Assembly (NCBI RefSeq): GCF_001640025.1
Contig: NC_031674.1
Coordinates: 3,100,001-3,164,000, forward strand
Source: Sugiyamaella lignohabitans
Lineage: Eukaryota > Ascomycota > Dipodascomycetes > Dipodascales > Trichomonascaceae
Length of the DNA: 64,000 bases
Reading direction: 5' to 3'
Shown here: piece by piece, positions 33,710 to 42,859 of the stretch
How positions within the stretch are numbered: position 1 is the first letter of the stretch
Layout of the letters: each line of letters starts with the position of its first letter
The notes under the pieces: generated by a model
What the model was told of the DNA's origin: nothing
Databases searched by the model: none
Seen by the model: the letters and a program-made list of their open reading frames with translations, nothing else
Position numbers and translations under genes: made by a program

Positions 33710-34279
33710 ATGTTTTCTCGCGGTTTACGTCTTAGAGCTACTGCTGCTGCACCAATTTTTAATCGAGGATTCCGGTCTTCAGTTGCCAACTTTGTCCAAG
33801 CTGGAGACAAGGTACCATCAGTTGAGGTATTTGAAGGTGCTCCGTCTAACTCTCTCAATTTGGCCAAGGAGACTTCCTCGGGTAAATACTTGATTGTTGG
33901 AGTTCCTGGTGCGTTCTCACCTGGGTGTAGTGCTCGACACGTCCCTGGTTATTATAAGAATTTCAAAGAATTCTCGGCCAAGGGCTTCAATGGTGTGTTC
34001 GTAATTGCTGTTAACGATGCTTTCGTAACTGGAGAGTGGGCTAAGACTTTAGAAGCTGCCTATTCTCCCAATTCTGCCATACGCTTTGTTGCTGACCACA
34101 GTGGCGAATTTTCCAAGGAGTGGGATACTTTGTTTGATGCTTCCAAGTTTTTCGGTAACAGTCGTACCAAGAGATATGCTGCCATTGTTGAGGACGGTGT
34201 TGTCAAGGCTGCATTTGTCGAGCCTGATTCTACCGGTATTTCTGTCTCTGAGGCAGAGTCTATTCTCGGAACTTTGTAA
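33710..34279 (+). CDS. Mitochondrial Prx5/Ahp1-type peroxiredoxin, single cysteine
   Basis: Peroxiredoxins reduce hydrogen peroxide and alkyl hydroperoxides through a reactive cysteine. The 189-residue product has the Prx5/Ahp1/PMP20 motif PGAFSPGCSARHVPGY with the peroxidatic Cys at residue 75, plus the conserved VIAVNDAFVTGEWAK and RYAAIVEDGVVKAAFVEP segments. That Cys is the only one in the whole protein, so it cannot form an internal disulfide. The first 25 residues (MFSRGLRLRATAAAPIFNRGF) are Arg-rich without acids, as in a mitochondrial presequence. The frame is open upstream to 33512, but ATG 33710 fits the family length. It is divergent from the Pth4-like gene, with 177 bases between start codons. 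Confidence 0.9.
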   Translation: MFSRGLRLRATAAAPIFNRGFRSSVANFVQAGDKVPSVEVFEGAPSNSLNLAKETSSGKYLIVGVPGAFSPGCSARHVPGYYKNFKEFSAKGFNGVFVIAVNDAFVTGEWAKTLEAAYSPNSAIRFVADHSGEFSKEWDTLFDASKFFGNSRTKRYAAIVEDGVVKAAFVEPDSTGISVSEAESILGTL

Positions 34280-34300
34280 TAAGTTTATATTAATAAATCT

Positions 34301-34504
34301 CTATTCTGACTCTTCGTCGCCATCATCAATAACAATTTTTCGCTTTGGACGATATCCAGTATTTGAAGATTCGGATTCCTCTACAACTTCTTCACTATCA
34401 CTATTATCTTTCGAAAAATCAAATTCTTTTTCAGCTCCACTATCCTCCTCATCTTCATTTTCGAGTTCAGGGACGTTGGATCCATTTCCATTTGACAAAA
34501 TGGG
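34301..34504 (-). other. Open acidic reading frame continuing past the stop of the HIRIP3-like gene
   Basis: Directly after the TAA at 34505-34507, the same frame stays open for 67 more codons. It is highly acidic (ELENEDEEDSGAEKEFDF, SDSEEVVEESESS), then has a basic patch (YRPKRKIVIDD) and an acidic end. That composition suits a histone-chaperone tail and not chance 3' sequence. No intron could remove the TAA: I see no CTAAC-AG acceptor pair downstream. Options are readthrough, a recent nonsense change, or a base error. Confidence 0.55.
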
Positions 34505-35321
34505 TTAGGCTCTAGTTGGGCGACCACCTCTAGTACTAAAATCTTGAGCTTCCTTAATGGTATCTTCCAAATCTAAGGCTTCTTCTCGTGCCTCTTTAAT
34601 TTTTTTGGCCTTTGCCAGACTAAACCGCCCAGTCATTCCAATTTCATGGAGTTGGGCTGTCAAGAACTTTATACGAGCTTTATCATTGGGCAACGGATCC
34701 AAGATAGTGGGCCAACGTCGACGAACACCACATTTCAACAGCTGACTTTTGAGAGTGTTTATTTTGTTCTGAGAATCAGATGACGAAACCTGAGTATTAC
34801 CTCTGGGGTCTGGTGATTTATTATGTTTTCTCTTTTTAATTGGCGGAGGAGAAAGTTTCGATGATGCTTTGGTTGCTTTGCTAGGAAGTGATTCGTCAAT
34901 TAATTGAATATTTTCATCTTCCGACGAGGATTCAGCTTCTTCTTTTTGTTTGCTCAGATGATCCTTTTCTTTGGCTCGTGATTCGGTTTTGTTGTCTTCC
35001 GTAAATCTCTTAGATGGTTTTACTTTAGGTGCTGAGGAAACTACACCTTCCGTCACTTCAAGCTTTGCCCTCTAATACACCTTGTTAGTATAAGTAAATA
35101 ATCGTCTTTAGTGTAACGCATATTTAAACCAAACTCACCACAACTTTGTCAACAACTGATTTGCTGATTGACTTCCAAGGTTCAGATTTAAAAAAGCTTG
35201 GGTCCAAACTAAGTTGACCGACTACTGTGTTCCGTATAGAGTTCACGGTGCTGGTATTAATATCCGCAACACGTGTTACTTCTTCAAGTGCAGCAACAAT
35301 CTCGTCTTTATCATGATCCAT
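34505..35321 (-). CDS. HIRIP3-like histone chaperone with DEK_C domain
   Basis: Exon 1 is 35321-35139 and exon 2 is 35071-34505. The intron between them (35138-35072) starts GTGAGT and has CTAAC twelve bases before its end. The joined 249-residue protein begins with a DEK C-terminal-like helical domain (residues about 5-65). A Lys/Ser/Glu-rich linker follows, then a conserved block from about 160 (LKSQLLKCGVRRRWPTIL; IGMTGRFSLAKAKKIKEARE), ending in RGGRPTRA. This order matches HIRIP3, an H2A-H2B chaperone and HIRA-interacting protein in animals, and its fungal relatives. Family assignment rests on motif memory, not on alignment. The frame ends in TAA, but an acidic frame follows in phase (see the entry at 34301-34504). 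Confidence 0.7.
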
Positions 35322-35694
35322 TTTAGCCACTGAATTCAAGCTCTTAACTATCGATTCAGGGGATAATACAACTATCGCGTCTCCATTCCAGGACTGCGTT
35401 CTTATTTATATGCATATGATGGGAAGACCCTGCAGGATTTATTGTCCTCGATCCCCAGTTGAGCTAAAACTCCTTTAATATCACAGCAACAATAATAAAG
35501 CGAGGTGGATACTTCTGACTTATAATAGATGCTATTGGTACCAATCCGTTCCTATAGAGCATTACTAAACTTTCTTAATTTCGACACGAAATACTCGACA
35601 ATTATAAACATGGTTGGTCACATGACTTGTCAGTGTTCTAAGATGATGTGAGTTAGCTATCACTAACGATAGACATCACATTTACAACCTGACA
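35322..35694. promoter_or_regulatory. Divergent promoter of the HIRIP3-like gene and DCP1
   Basis: A 373-base spacer with no gene. It contains GTCACATGAC at 35617-35626, a relaxed RTCACRTG (CDEI-type) palindrome 69 bases upstream of DCP1. Confidence 0.4.
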
Positions 35695-36180
35695 ATGACA
35701 AAAGAAGCAAATTCCACGATGCCGGATCAAAATAATCCGGAACTGACTAAACAATCATACAACTACGCAGTGTTGTCCCGTTATGATCCATTCATAGCTC
35801 AAATTATCTGTACTTCAGCGATTTGCAATGTGTACAAGTTTAATATCGAACAAGCCGAGTGGGATAAGATCAATTGCCAAGGCACGTTGTTTGTATATTC
35901 CAGGGCTGCCAAATCTCCAGATAACATTGGGGACTCCCAGAAGTTCCCTTACGGTCTAATAGTGCTCAATAGACTTAACGAATACAACTTTTCTCTTGGG
36001 GTGACCCCGTTGACGATATCAAAACGAACAGGCGATCCAGAGATGGAGTTCAAATTAGAAGATTCATTTATTATGGCACAAGCAGCGGATGGTGCAATGT
36101 ATGGTCTATGGCTTTTTGATACAAAGGATAGAGAAACGATCTTGAACACTCTTCAGTGGTGCTTGTCGCAGTCGATGTAA
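35695..36180 (+). CDS. DCP1: mRNA decapping activator Dcp1
   Basis: Dcp1 is the small activating subunit of the Dcp1-Dcp2 decapping enzyme in cytoplasmic P bodies. The 161-residue protein is a compact EVH1-like domain with the family segments YNYAVLSRYDPFIAQII, ICNVYKFNIEQAEWDKINCQG, GTLFVYSR, YGLIVLNRLNEYNF and the closing YGLWLFDTKDRETILNTLQW. There is none of the Pro-rich extension found in metazoan DCP1. The ATG chosen is the first; ATG at codon 9 is an alternative. Confidence 0.93.
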   Translation: MTKEANSTMPDQNNPELTKQSYNYAVLSRYDPFIAQIICTSAICNVYKFNIEQAEWDKINCQGTLFVYSRAAKSPDNIGDSQKFPYGLIVLNRLNEYNFSLGVTPLTISKRTGDPEMEFKLEDSFIMAQAADGAMYGLWLFDTKDRETILNTLQWCLSQSM

Positions 36181-36969
36181 ATTATTTTTGTGACATATGC
36201 ATAAATTGGCATGAACTAGACTTGTTCGAAACATATTCGTTCATTCAAAACTTCAACTCCTTAAAGGAAAACAGGAGCCCTGCATAATTTTAGAATTAAG
36301 CTAAGTAATAGGAAGGCAATTAATTGTCGGCGAATGGCATTTTCAGTGAAGGTGAGGCTTCCTCTAATTGCGTTCTGTTGTCGTCGATATGTTGAAGGAG
36401 ACGGGACAGGTTGTCCTATTTTGTTATTTAAAGTATAAATCTATTGCTCTTTATGATGTAATTTATGTCAGTTATAATATTTTAGTTATAATTCCTAGTT
36501 ACAAGTGATGGAATAGACTTCTAAAACTTTGTGGAGGAGATGCATGCTTTAATTAACACCTCCCAACTGCCTACAACTGCCTACTGGCGCTGGCGCGCAC
36601 TTACATCACCAGCAGCGTAGTTTTAAACGATTTAATCTGAATCATCACATATATGCCCATCTTGAGTTCAACATTATCGTAGTCGGAAAAAGGATTCATT
36701 TATCAAGAGGTGGAAGGTGGCTGATTAGCGGTGTTTGAATCCTTGCTGAAGATTGTTGATTACCGTGTCCTCTTATTGCGAAGTTTAAGAGTGACCATCT
36801 TTGGCTGCATCCAGGACTAATTAGATCCTTTCTGATCCGTAATAGTTTTAACGATTTCAAGTTCGACATTCATACCCACTCCTATTGTATTAAATTTTCA
36901 GCATCGGTTCGAAAGTATTTGATAAGAAGCCTCTAAGTATCGTTCGTTAAAGCACACAGATCCACAATA
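36181..36969. other. Intergenic region, promoter of HEL1
   Basis: There is no gene in these 789 bases. A tandem duplication of the 10-mer AACTGCCTAC lies at 36565-36584. Nothing else stands out. Confidence 0.5.
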
Positions 36970-38547
36970 ATGTCATCTGATTCAGAAAATTCTGACTTCG
37001 AGGACCATGATTACTCAGACATGGAAGATGATGATGAAGAAATATTTGATGACTCTGAGTATGATGACATAGATTTTGATCTAAAGAACGATGATTCTGG
37101 GCTAGGGCCCTATCAAGTTACCTATTCTGTCAGAACTCTTTCTGATATTGAGAGTAAACAGAATGAACTGACGGAGCGCGTGGCAAATCTACTTCAACTC
37201 GACAAATCTAAAACCGCTTCATTACTTCATGCTTTCAAATGGCATGATGATGCACTTGTAGAAAGATACATGGAGGATCCTGAAAAGGTGCTGATCTCGG
37301 CTGGGGTCGGAGTTACTTATAATTCTGAGTCGAGCCAAGATGAGGTCACCACCACCAGCTCTCCCTCGTCTCCATATAGGCCAGACAAGGACTTCACTTG
37401 TTTTATATGTTGTTCATCACTTGAAGAAGACCCTGACTTGCTGATATTTGGTCTCTCATGTGGACATAGTGCTTGTTTGAATTGCTATAGGTACTATCTC
37501 ACCCAAAAGATTTCGGAGGAGGGGCAATCTCGTAATATTCGATGTCCTGGCGATTCGAAGTGTGCATTGCTTGTAGATGAGCGAGCAGTAAAGGCTGTTG
37601 TCTTACCCGAGACGTACCAAAGGTACCTGTATGCTCTAGTAGCAACATTTGTTGATGGAAATCAACATTATAAGTGGTGCCCTGCTCCTGATTGTGACAA
37701 TGCTATTGAATGTAATGTTGATTTTCAGGACCTGAAAAAGGTTGTTCCTTCAGTTAAATGTAGCTGCGGTCATGAATTTTGCTTTGGATGTGGTGATGAT
37801 GAGCATCAACCGGCAATGTGCGTTCTCGTCAAGAAGTGGCGCCAGAAGTGTAAGGACGACTCTGAAACAGCAAATTGGATTGCTGCTAACACTCATGACT
37901 GCCCTAATTGTAAAGCTGTGATTGAGAAGAACGGAGGATGTAATCATATGAAATGCCGTAAATGTAAGCATGAGTTTTGCTGGATTTGCTTTGGCAATTG
38001 GACAGAACATGGCACCGAATATTACAACTGCTCACGTTTCAAAGAGGATGGTGCATCCGAGCAAGCTCGCAATGAGCAGGAGACATCTAGGGCCTACCTG
38101 AAGCGCTACCTGCACTATTATAATCGATTCACTACCCATATGCAATCTAGGAAGTTGGAAAAAAAATCATATCTCAAGATGCAGAAGAAAATGACTGATC
38201 TACAAGAAGACTCTGGCTTATCATGGATTGAAGTGCAATTTCTGAGTGATACCTTTCAAGCTCTCAATGAGTCACGTCGTGTGCTCATGTGGGCTTATGC
38301 GTTTGCCTATTATCTAGAACAGTCTAATACAACTACTATATTTGAGGATAACCAGAGTGATTTGGAAATGGCTGTTGAAAATCTGTCCGAACTTTTTGAA
38401 AAGCCTGTCTCGTACCTCGCAGAACAGAGGACACTGTTGATGGACAAGTGCAAATATGTTATCAACCGTCGGGCTGTTCTCCTAGAGTATGCTGCAAAGG
38501 GTCTAGCCGAGAATAGCTGGAGATTTAATACCAGTTTAGAAGATTAA
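36970..38547 (+). CDS. HEL1: Ariadne-type RBR E3 ubiquitin ligase Hel1
   Basis: RBR ligases receive ubiquitin on a RING2 cysteine before passing it to the target; baker's yeast Hel1 acts in histone degradation. The 525-residue protein opens with an acidic stretch (residues 1-45) and a UBA-like segment (about 60-112). RING1 begins CFICCSSLEED (144 onward), the IBR domain spans about 215-285 (KWCPAPDCDNAI, CSCGHEFCFGC), and RING2 runs from about 310 (CPNCKAVIEKNGGCNHMKC). The predicted catalytic Cys is C324 in GGCNHM. The C-terminal ariadne domain (about 365-525) contains YLKRYLHYYNRFTTHMQSRK. All zinc-ligand cysteines that I can follow are intact. Confidence 0.93.
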   Translation: MSSDSENSDFEDHDYSDMEDDDEEIFDDSEYDDIDFDLKNDDSGLGPYQVTYSVRTLSDIESKQNELTERVANLLQLDKSKTASLLHAFKWHDDALVERYMEDPEKVLISAGVGVTYNSESSQDEVTTTSSPSSPYRPDKDFTCFICCSSLEEDPDLLIFGLSCGHSACLNCYRYYLTQKISEEGQSRNIRCPGDSKCALLVDERAVKAVVLPETYQRYLYALVATFVDGNQHYKWCPAPDCDNAIECNVDFQDLKKVVPSVKCSCGHEFCFGCGDDEHQPAMCVLVKKWRQKCKDDSETANWIAANTHDCPNCKAVIEKNGGCNHMKCRKCKHEFCWICFGNWTEHGTEYYNCSRFKEDGASEQARNEQETSRAYLKRYLHYYNRFTTHMQSRKLEKKSYLKMQKKMTDLQEDSGLSWIEVQFLSDTFQALNESRRVLMWAYAFAYYLEQSNTTTIFEDNQSDLEMAVENLSELFEKPVSYLAEQRTLLMDKCKYVINRRAVLLEYAAKGLAENSWRFNTSLED

Positions 38548-38827
38548 ATCTGGCTCATAGTTAGATTCTCCAGGCGATAATTTATATCCCCTACATATAT
38601 ATTTATTTATAGCATGCAAAACAAGATTTTTCTAATATTTCGGATATACTGTCTGAGCACCTCGTATTCTCTCCCAAGAAAATCTCAGCACTGAGGGAAA
38701 GGCTACAATATTATAAACCCACCTTAAAACCGGCCATCTCCGAATGATATAAGCAAAATTTATCAAATACAAATAATCTATACTGCAAAAAAGTCTATAC
38801 AATACAAAAATATATCCTAGTAAACAA

Positions 38828-41083
38828 CTAAACACCACGGCCTGTAGTCAGAGAACGAGAACGGCGAGAGAAAATAGACCCCGCACGACGACTACCGCCT
38901 GATTGTTGATCAACAGCCTGGACGCTTGTATCCATCCATCTCTGAGCCAGAAGACCCAGAACAAGAACCATGAGCAGGATGAATCCAACAATACCGAAGA
39001 ACCAACCTAGATTAGGACCGGCTTCACCAGGAATCTTGACGTTCATACCGAACAAACCAGTGATTAAATTCATCGGAACAAGGACAGTACCAATGATAGT
39101 GGCCTTTCCAAGGATTTGAGTGACACGATTGTTGGAGTAAACTGATTCGACTTGAATTTGGGCCAAGTAATTCGCATGAGAGCGGGAGAAAATTTTCTCA
39201 TATGCAGACAAATTTTGATACATGGTAATGATATGATCCTGAATATCGCCCAGATAAAGTCCAATTTCACCTTTAGGAGCATTGTCCCATTGCTCATTAC
39301 ATCTCTTTGCGAACATTTTGATGACATCCGCTTTACCAGACAAGAGACGAAGAAGAGTCATAACTTTTCTTCTAGCCTCGCCAATTCTTCGAAGCATATG
39401 TCCGAAATCTGATTCACGAGCAACAAATACAGAATCTTCAATAATATCAGTTTCGACCTCGATTTCATGAATGATAGGAGCAAAAGAATCAGTAATATCA
39501 TCGATCAAAGCATAACATATCCAGTCTGCAGACACACTCACATAATCCCTTAGTTGTCGGATACGACGTCTAACATTAATACTATGTTGTAAAGGAGAGA
39601 AGTGGAAGGAGAGGATACCATCTCTGAAAACAACGATGTACATATTAATCGGTTCCAAGAAATCTTCGGATTCAGGGTCTGAATCAAATGTATGGAAACA
39701 GACAAAATAATAGTCTCTAAATAATTCAACCTTTTCACGAGATTCTTCAGTTCGAATATCTTCAACTGTCAAAGGATGTATGCCGAAAGCCTTAGATAAA
39801 ACTCTCATTTCGCCTTCCGTAGGATCCAGGCAGTCTAGCCACCAAGTTCCGTTCTCATCGGTGAACAAATCTTTGAATGATTGCCCGTCGTCGAGAAGGG
39901 AAGGCAGGTTAGTGGCATGGACTGTCTCTTCAGAATCGGCGGCAAAGAAACTAAATCTATCAATATCAGGAGAAGAAGATCCCTTGGATGAGTCTGTGAA
40001 AGTTGCGTTTTGATAAGGATTTGCAGGCTCCTCAGGATACTCCTGAACTCTTGATTTAGCAGGTACTAGTAGGTTCTTTTCGCGAGCTCCCAAATTCAAA
40101 GAAGAGTTGATGTGTAACTTCTCATTCAAATCAACGCCAACTTTTGTCATATCTGAAGAGGGTTGACTATCCGGCGAATTTGAACTGTTGATATTGCTAG
40201 TGCTTTGTCTGTCAGTTTGGATTCCTATAGCCTGCGGAGCTAAAGGTCTGTGATTGGCCTGGAAACGGCCACCAACAGACTTGCGATGATGAGCAAAATC
40301 ATCATCACCACGCGTATAAGCAACTCTAGTGGACTCTTCTACGAAAGAGTCCAGTTCAACAAAGTCAATACCAGTACGCTCGTCGCTCTTTATCATTGGG
40401 AAGCACACATCCTCCTCATTTTGACCCATACTACCGCGAGATCCCGTTTCTTCCTCAGGATCGGAAGAGTTCAAGTCACCCGTCTGATTCGCATTTCTGC
40501 TGTTGCTTCGATCAGAGCTCCGAGTGGCTCTTCTGGAACGCCTCCGTTCAACAGCCACATCGTGATGATTACCATTCAATAAGATACCACTGACTTTCTC
40601 ATTCTGACTGCCTTCTTCATCATCAGTGTCAGAGATAGCGCAAGACGAAGCTCTAGATTTCGTTCTACGAATCCCAGTTCCGCTGCTACTAGAGTAGGCT
40701 CTTGATCGATCAGGGAAAGATTTCTGGGCAGCAGTAGCCGAGGCAACATCAATGGAAGCACTCAAGGGTAAGTGGTCCTGAATTCTGGTATGGTTGTTGG
40801 AAGCATTTGATTCAACCGAACGATTGGTGGCAACTCGACGAAGCTCATTGAAGGAACTTCTCATGGGCAGGGAACCATAATTTCTGTGGTCGTTCAGGTT
40901 GTCGACATAGGAATCCGAATCTCTCTCCAAATTAGGCGCATGATACTCATCACATTCGTCGTCATCATGGATCTCAGGGTTCGTAGAATGATAGTCATGA
41001 TGATTATGGCTCTGACTGTGATTAGAGTACTGGTTAAGGTGATCCGAAGAGGATGAATCGGGTGATCTGGATCGGGAATCCAT
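38828..41083 (-). CDS. CorA/Alr-type magnesium transporter
   Basis: The 751-residue protein belongs to the CorA/Mrs2/Alr superfamily of Mg2+ channels. The first 380 residues are hydrophilic, with His/Ser/Asp-rich stretches and basic clusters. The CorA cytosolic domain follows (about 395-640: WWLDCLDPTEGEMRVLSKAF, HPLTVEDIRTEESREKVELF). Two C-terminal membrane helices come last, the first ending in the signature GMN at residues 679-681 (LFGMNVKIPGEAG). The layout fits plasma-membrane Alr1/Alr2 or vacuolar Mnr2. I cannot separate the two by eye, so no symbol is given. The spacer upstream is long (1.8 kb), as expected for a regulated transporter, but no regulatory element is recognised with confidence. 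Confidence 0.9.
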   Translation of the reverse strand: MDSRSRSPDSSSSDHLNQYSNHSQSHNHHDYHSTNPEIHDDDECDEYHAPNLERDSDSYVDNLNDHRNYGSLPMRSSFNELRRVATNRSVESNASNNHTRIQDHLPLSASIDVASATAAQKSFPDRSRAYSSSSGTGIRRTKSRASSCAISDTDDEEGSQNEKVSGILLNGNHHDVAVERRRSRRATRSSDRSNSRNANQTGDLNSSDPEEETGSRGSMGQNEEDVCFPMIKSDERTGIDFVELDSFVEESTRVAYTRGDDDFAHHRKSVGGRFQANHRPLAPQAIGIQTDRQSTSNINSSNSPDSQPSSDMTKVGVDLNEKLHINSSLNLGAREKNLLVPAKSRVQEYPEEPANPYQNATFTDSSKGSSSPDIDRFSFFAADSEETVHATNLPSLLDDGQSFKDLFTDENGTWWLDCLDPTEGEMRVLSKAFGIHPLTVEDIRTEESREKVELFRDYYFVCFHTFDSDPESEDFLEPINMYIVVFRDGILSFHFSPLQHSINVRRRIRQLRDYVSVSADWICYALIDDITDSFAPIIHEIEVETDIIEDSVFVARESDFGHMLRRIGEARRKVMTLLRLLSGKADVIKMFAKRCNEQWDNAPKGEIGLYLGDIQDHIITMYQNLSAYEKIFSRSHANYLAQIQVESVYSNNRVTQILGKATIIGTVLVPMNLITGLFGMNVKIPGEAGPNLGWFFGIVGFILLMVLVLGLLAQRWMDTSVQAVDQQSGGSRRAGSIFSRRSRSLTTGRGV

Positions 41084-42859
41084 TGTGAATTCAAATCAAT
41101 GTGGGATACTACTAAAGCGAACTGTAGCAGATATTATCTTATGGATTAAAAACAGATCTTCATAGAACAAACTATGAAAATGTGTCGGGTCCAACTGGCC
41201 TCTTTACTCGATTAACTCGAGTTAAAGAACCCTGAGTCTATTGTTGTGTTCAAGAATATTTATATGATTTCACCAACGGAAACCAATCTCTTCTGCTATA
41301 AATAACCTCAACCAAGCCAAATTATGGTGGTTGCTTTGAATCGACCTGCACGATCAAAGAGCCCGAGCTAGGCTTGTGAAGATAAAACTTGTTGATGCCT
41401 GCCAGATTTGCGGAGCCCTCCGTGATAACTCGGGGCTTGAAAAATTAGGGAGAAAACAGAAATTTAGTAATTAAATCTTTCTTCGAATACGAGAAAGAGA
41501 TCTAGTAGTCGTTTGTATGTATAACAAATTAGTGACAAATTTTAGTGGATAGAAATGCCCCAGGAGTCTTATCAAAAATTGAAATGTCGAAGACGTCTCT
41601 TGTCTGACAAATAAACTTTTAAACTTTGAGATTTCTCCGTTGTTTCTTAAAACTTGTTGTTAGCGTAGGTAGTGATGCAAAAAGATAAATTCCAAGTAAA
41701 AAACCGTTTCCCTGGATGTTGAAAGAGGATAGGAAACACTCGAAAAAAATTTTTTTTATAGATCACAAGGTATTTTAATCAATGGTACACCATTGTGCAG
41801 CCAGGAAAGCACATGTGTTATATATGTAGAATTTTATCGCGCGGCTATACAACGAAAAGAAAAAGAGAAAATTTAAAAAATAAAAGAAACTTCCAAATGC
41901 AGAACCCGGCAACGCATCTCAAAAGCTTGACTAAGTCCAAAAAGCACTCAAAAGCTGCATGTGCGCAGGGTATCGCCAATCACTCACCGTGGATCAACAA
42001 CAATCATTGAGTATAGTTGCGAGACTAGAACTGAGTGGGGTTCTCCGATTAGGTACGAAATCTGAAGCGAATATTGGACTAGTTGGATCAGATGTGATGT
42101 GAGTGATTATATTTCTTCGCGTCCAGTCGATCAATATAATACCGCACCATATCTGATATTAAAGACTGTTGCCTGTACACGCGGTAGACTCGAGCCGGAA
42201 GCTCGAGTCGTTAAATCTGTGAGAGTAATACATTAGAAGCCTCTCTATATGAAAGTATATAAAAGTGAGTTGATCTATATGGGATGGCAGAAGTACCAGT
42301 GGGTTCTCTTAGTTTTGATTTGGTTCCATGCAGTCGTTCACACCACTTGACCGGGTATACGATACGAAAGTAAGAAATATTTCGATATCATTCCAAGAAT
42401 AGGCATCGGAGGCCGAACTTGGATCTCCTATTCAAAGAAGGGGTAGGTAGCATATATTATTTTAAATACTGCGGTAATTCTAGATACTAGAAAGGAAGCG
42501 CGGCTGCGTGGGGGCTACATCAGATCTATGAAGAGCGCAACAAAAATTGTTATCTTACTAGACTCCAAGTAATGGCCCATAGGCAAGTACCAATAATGCA
42601 TTGAGATAGTACTTAATCAGGTCTATCGGGATTTGTCATGGTGAAAGAAGAAGGTTCAGTTCTTACTTATCGCAGCCAAGAGACAGGAATATGGTGATCT
42701 ACGGATAAATGTCTTATTTTGAATATAAAATACGAACCCTGAAAAATATTGGATCTGGCTTCGGTAATAGAATGATTTGATCCAGGGTTCAAAGTTAACT
42801 TGAAAATAAAAAAACAAAACTAGATAGAACATTTGCTCAGAAACACAAATACTGATAGA
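41084..42859. other. Long divergent intergenic region between Alr-type transporter and EMW1
   Basis: About 1.8 kb with no supported gene; the 71-codon plus frame at 41795-42010 is Lys-rich and featureless. A perfect palindrome TTAACTCGAGTTAA at 41212-41225 and a hairpin with GACTCGAGC arms at 42187-42209 share the core ACTCGAG. Both are at chance frequency for a region this size. Confidence 0.45.

Noticed and set aside
41212..41225. Palindrome TTAACTCGAGTTAA upstream of the Alr-type gene, and a similar ACTCGAG hairpin at 42187-42209
   Set aside because: Perfect 14-base palindromes occur a few times by chance in 64 kb; the shared core is only seven bases.
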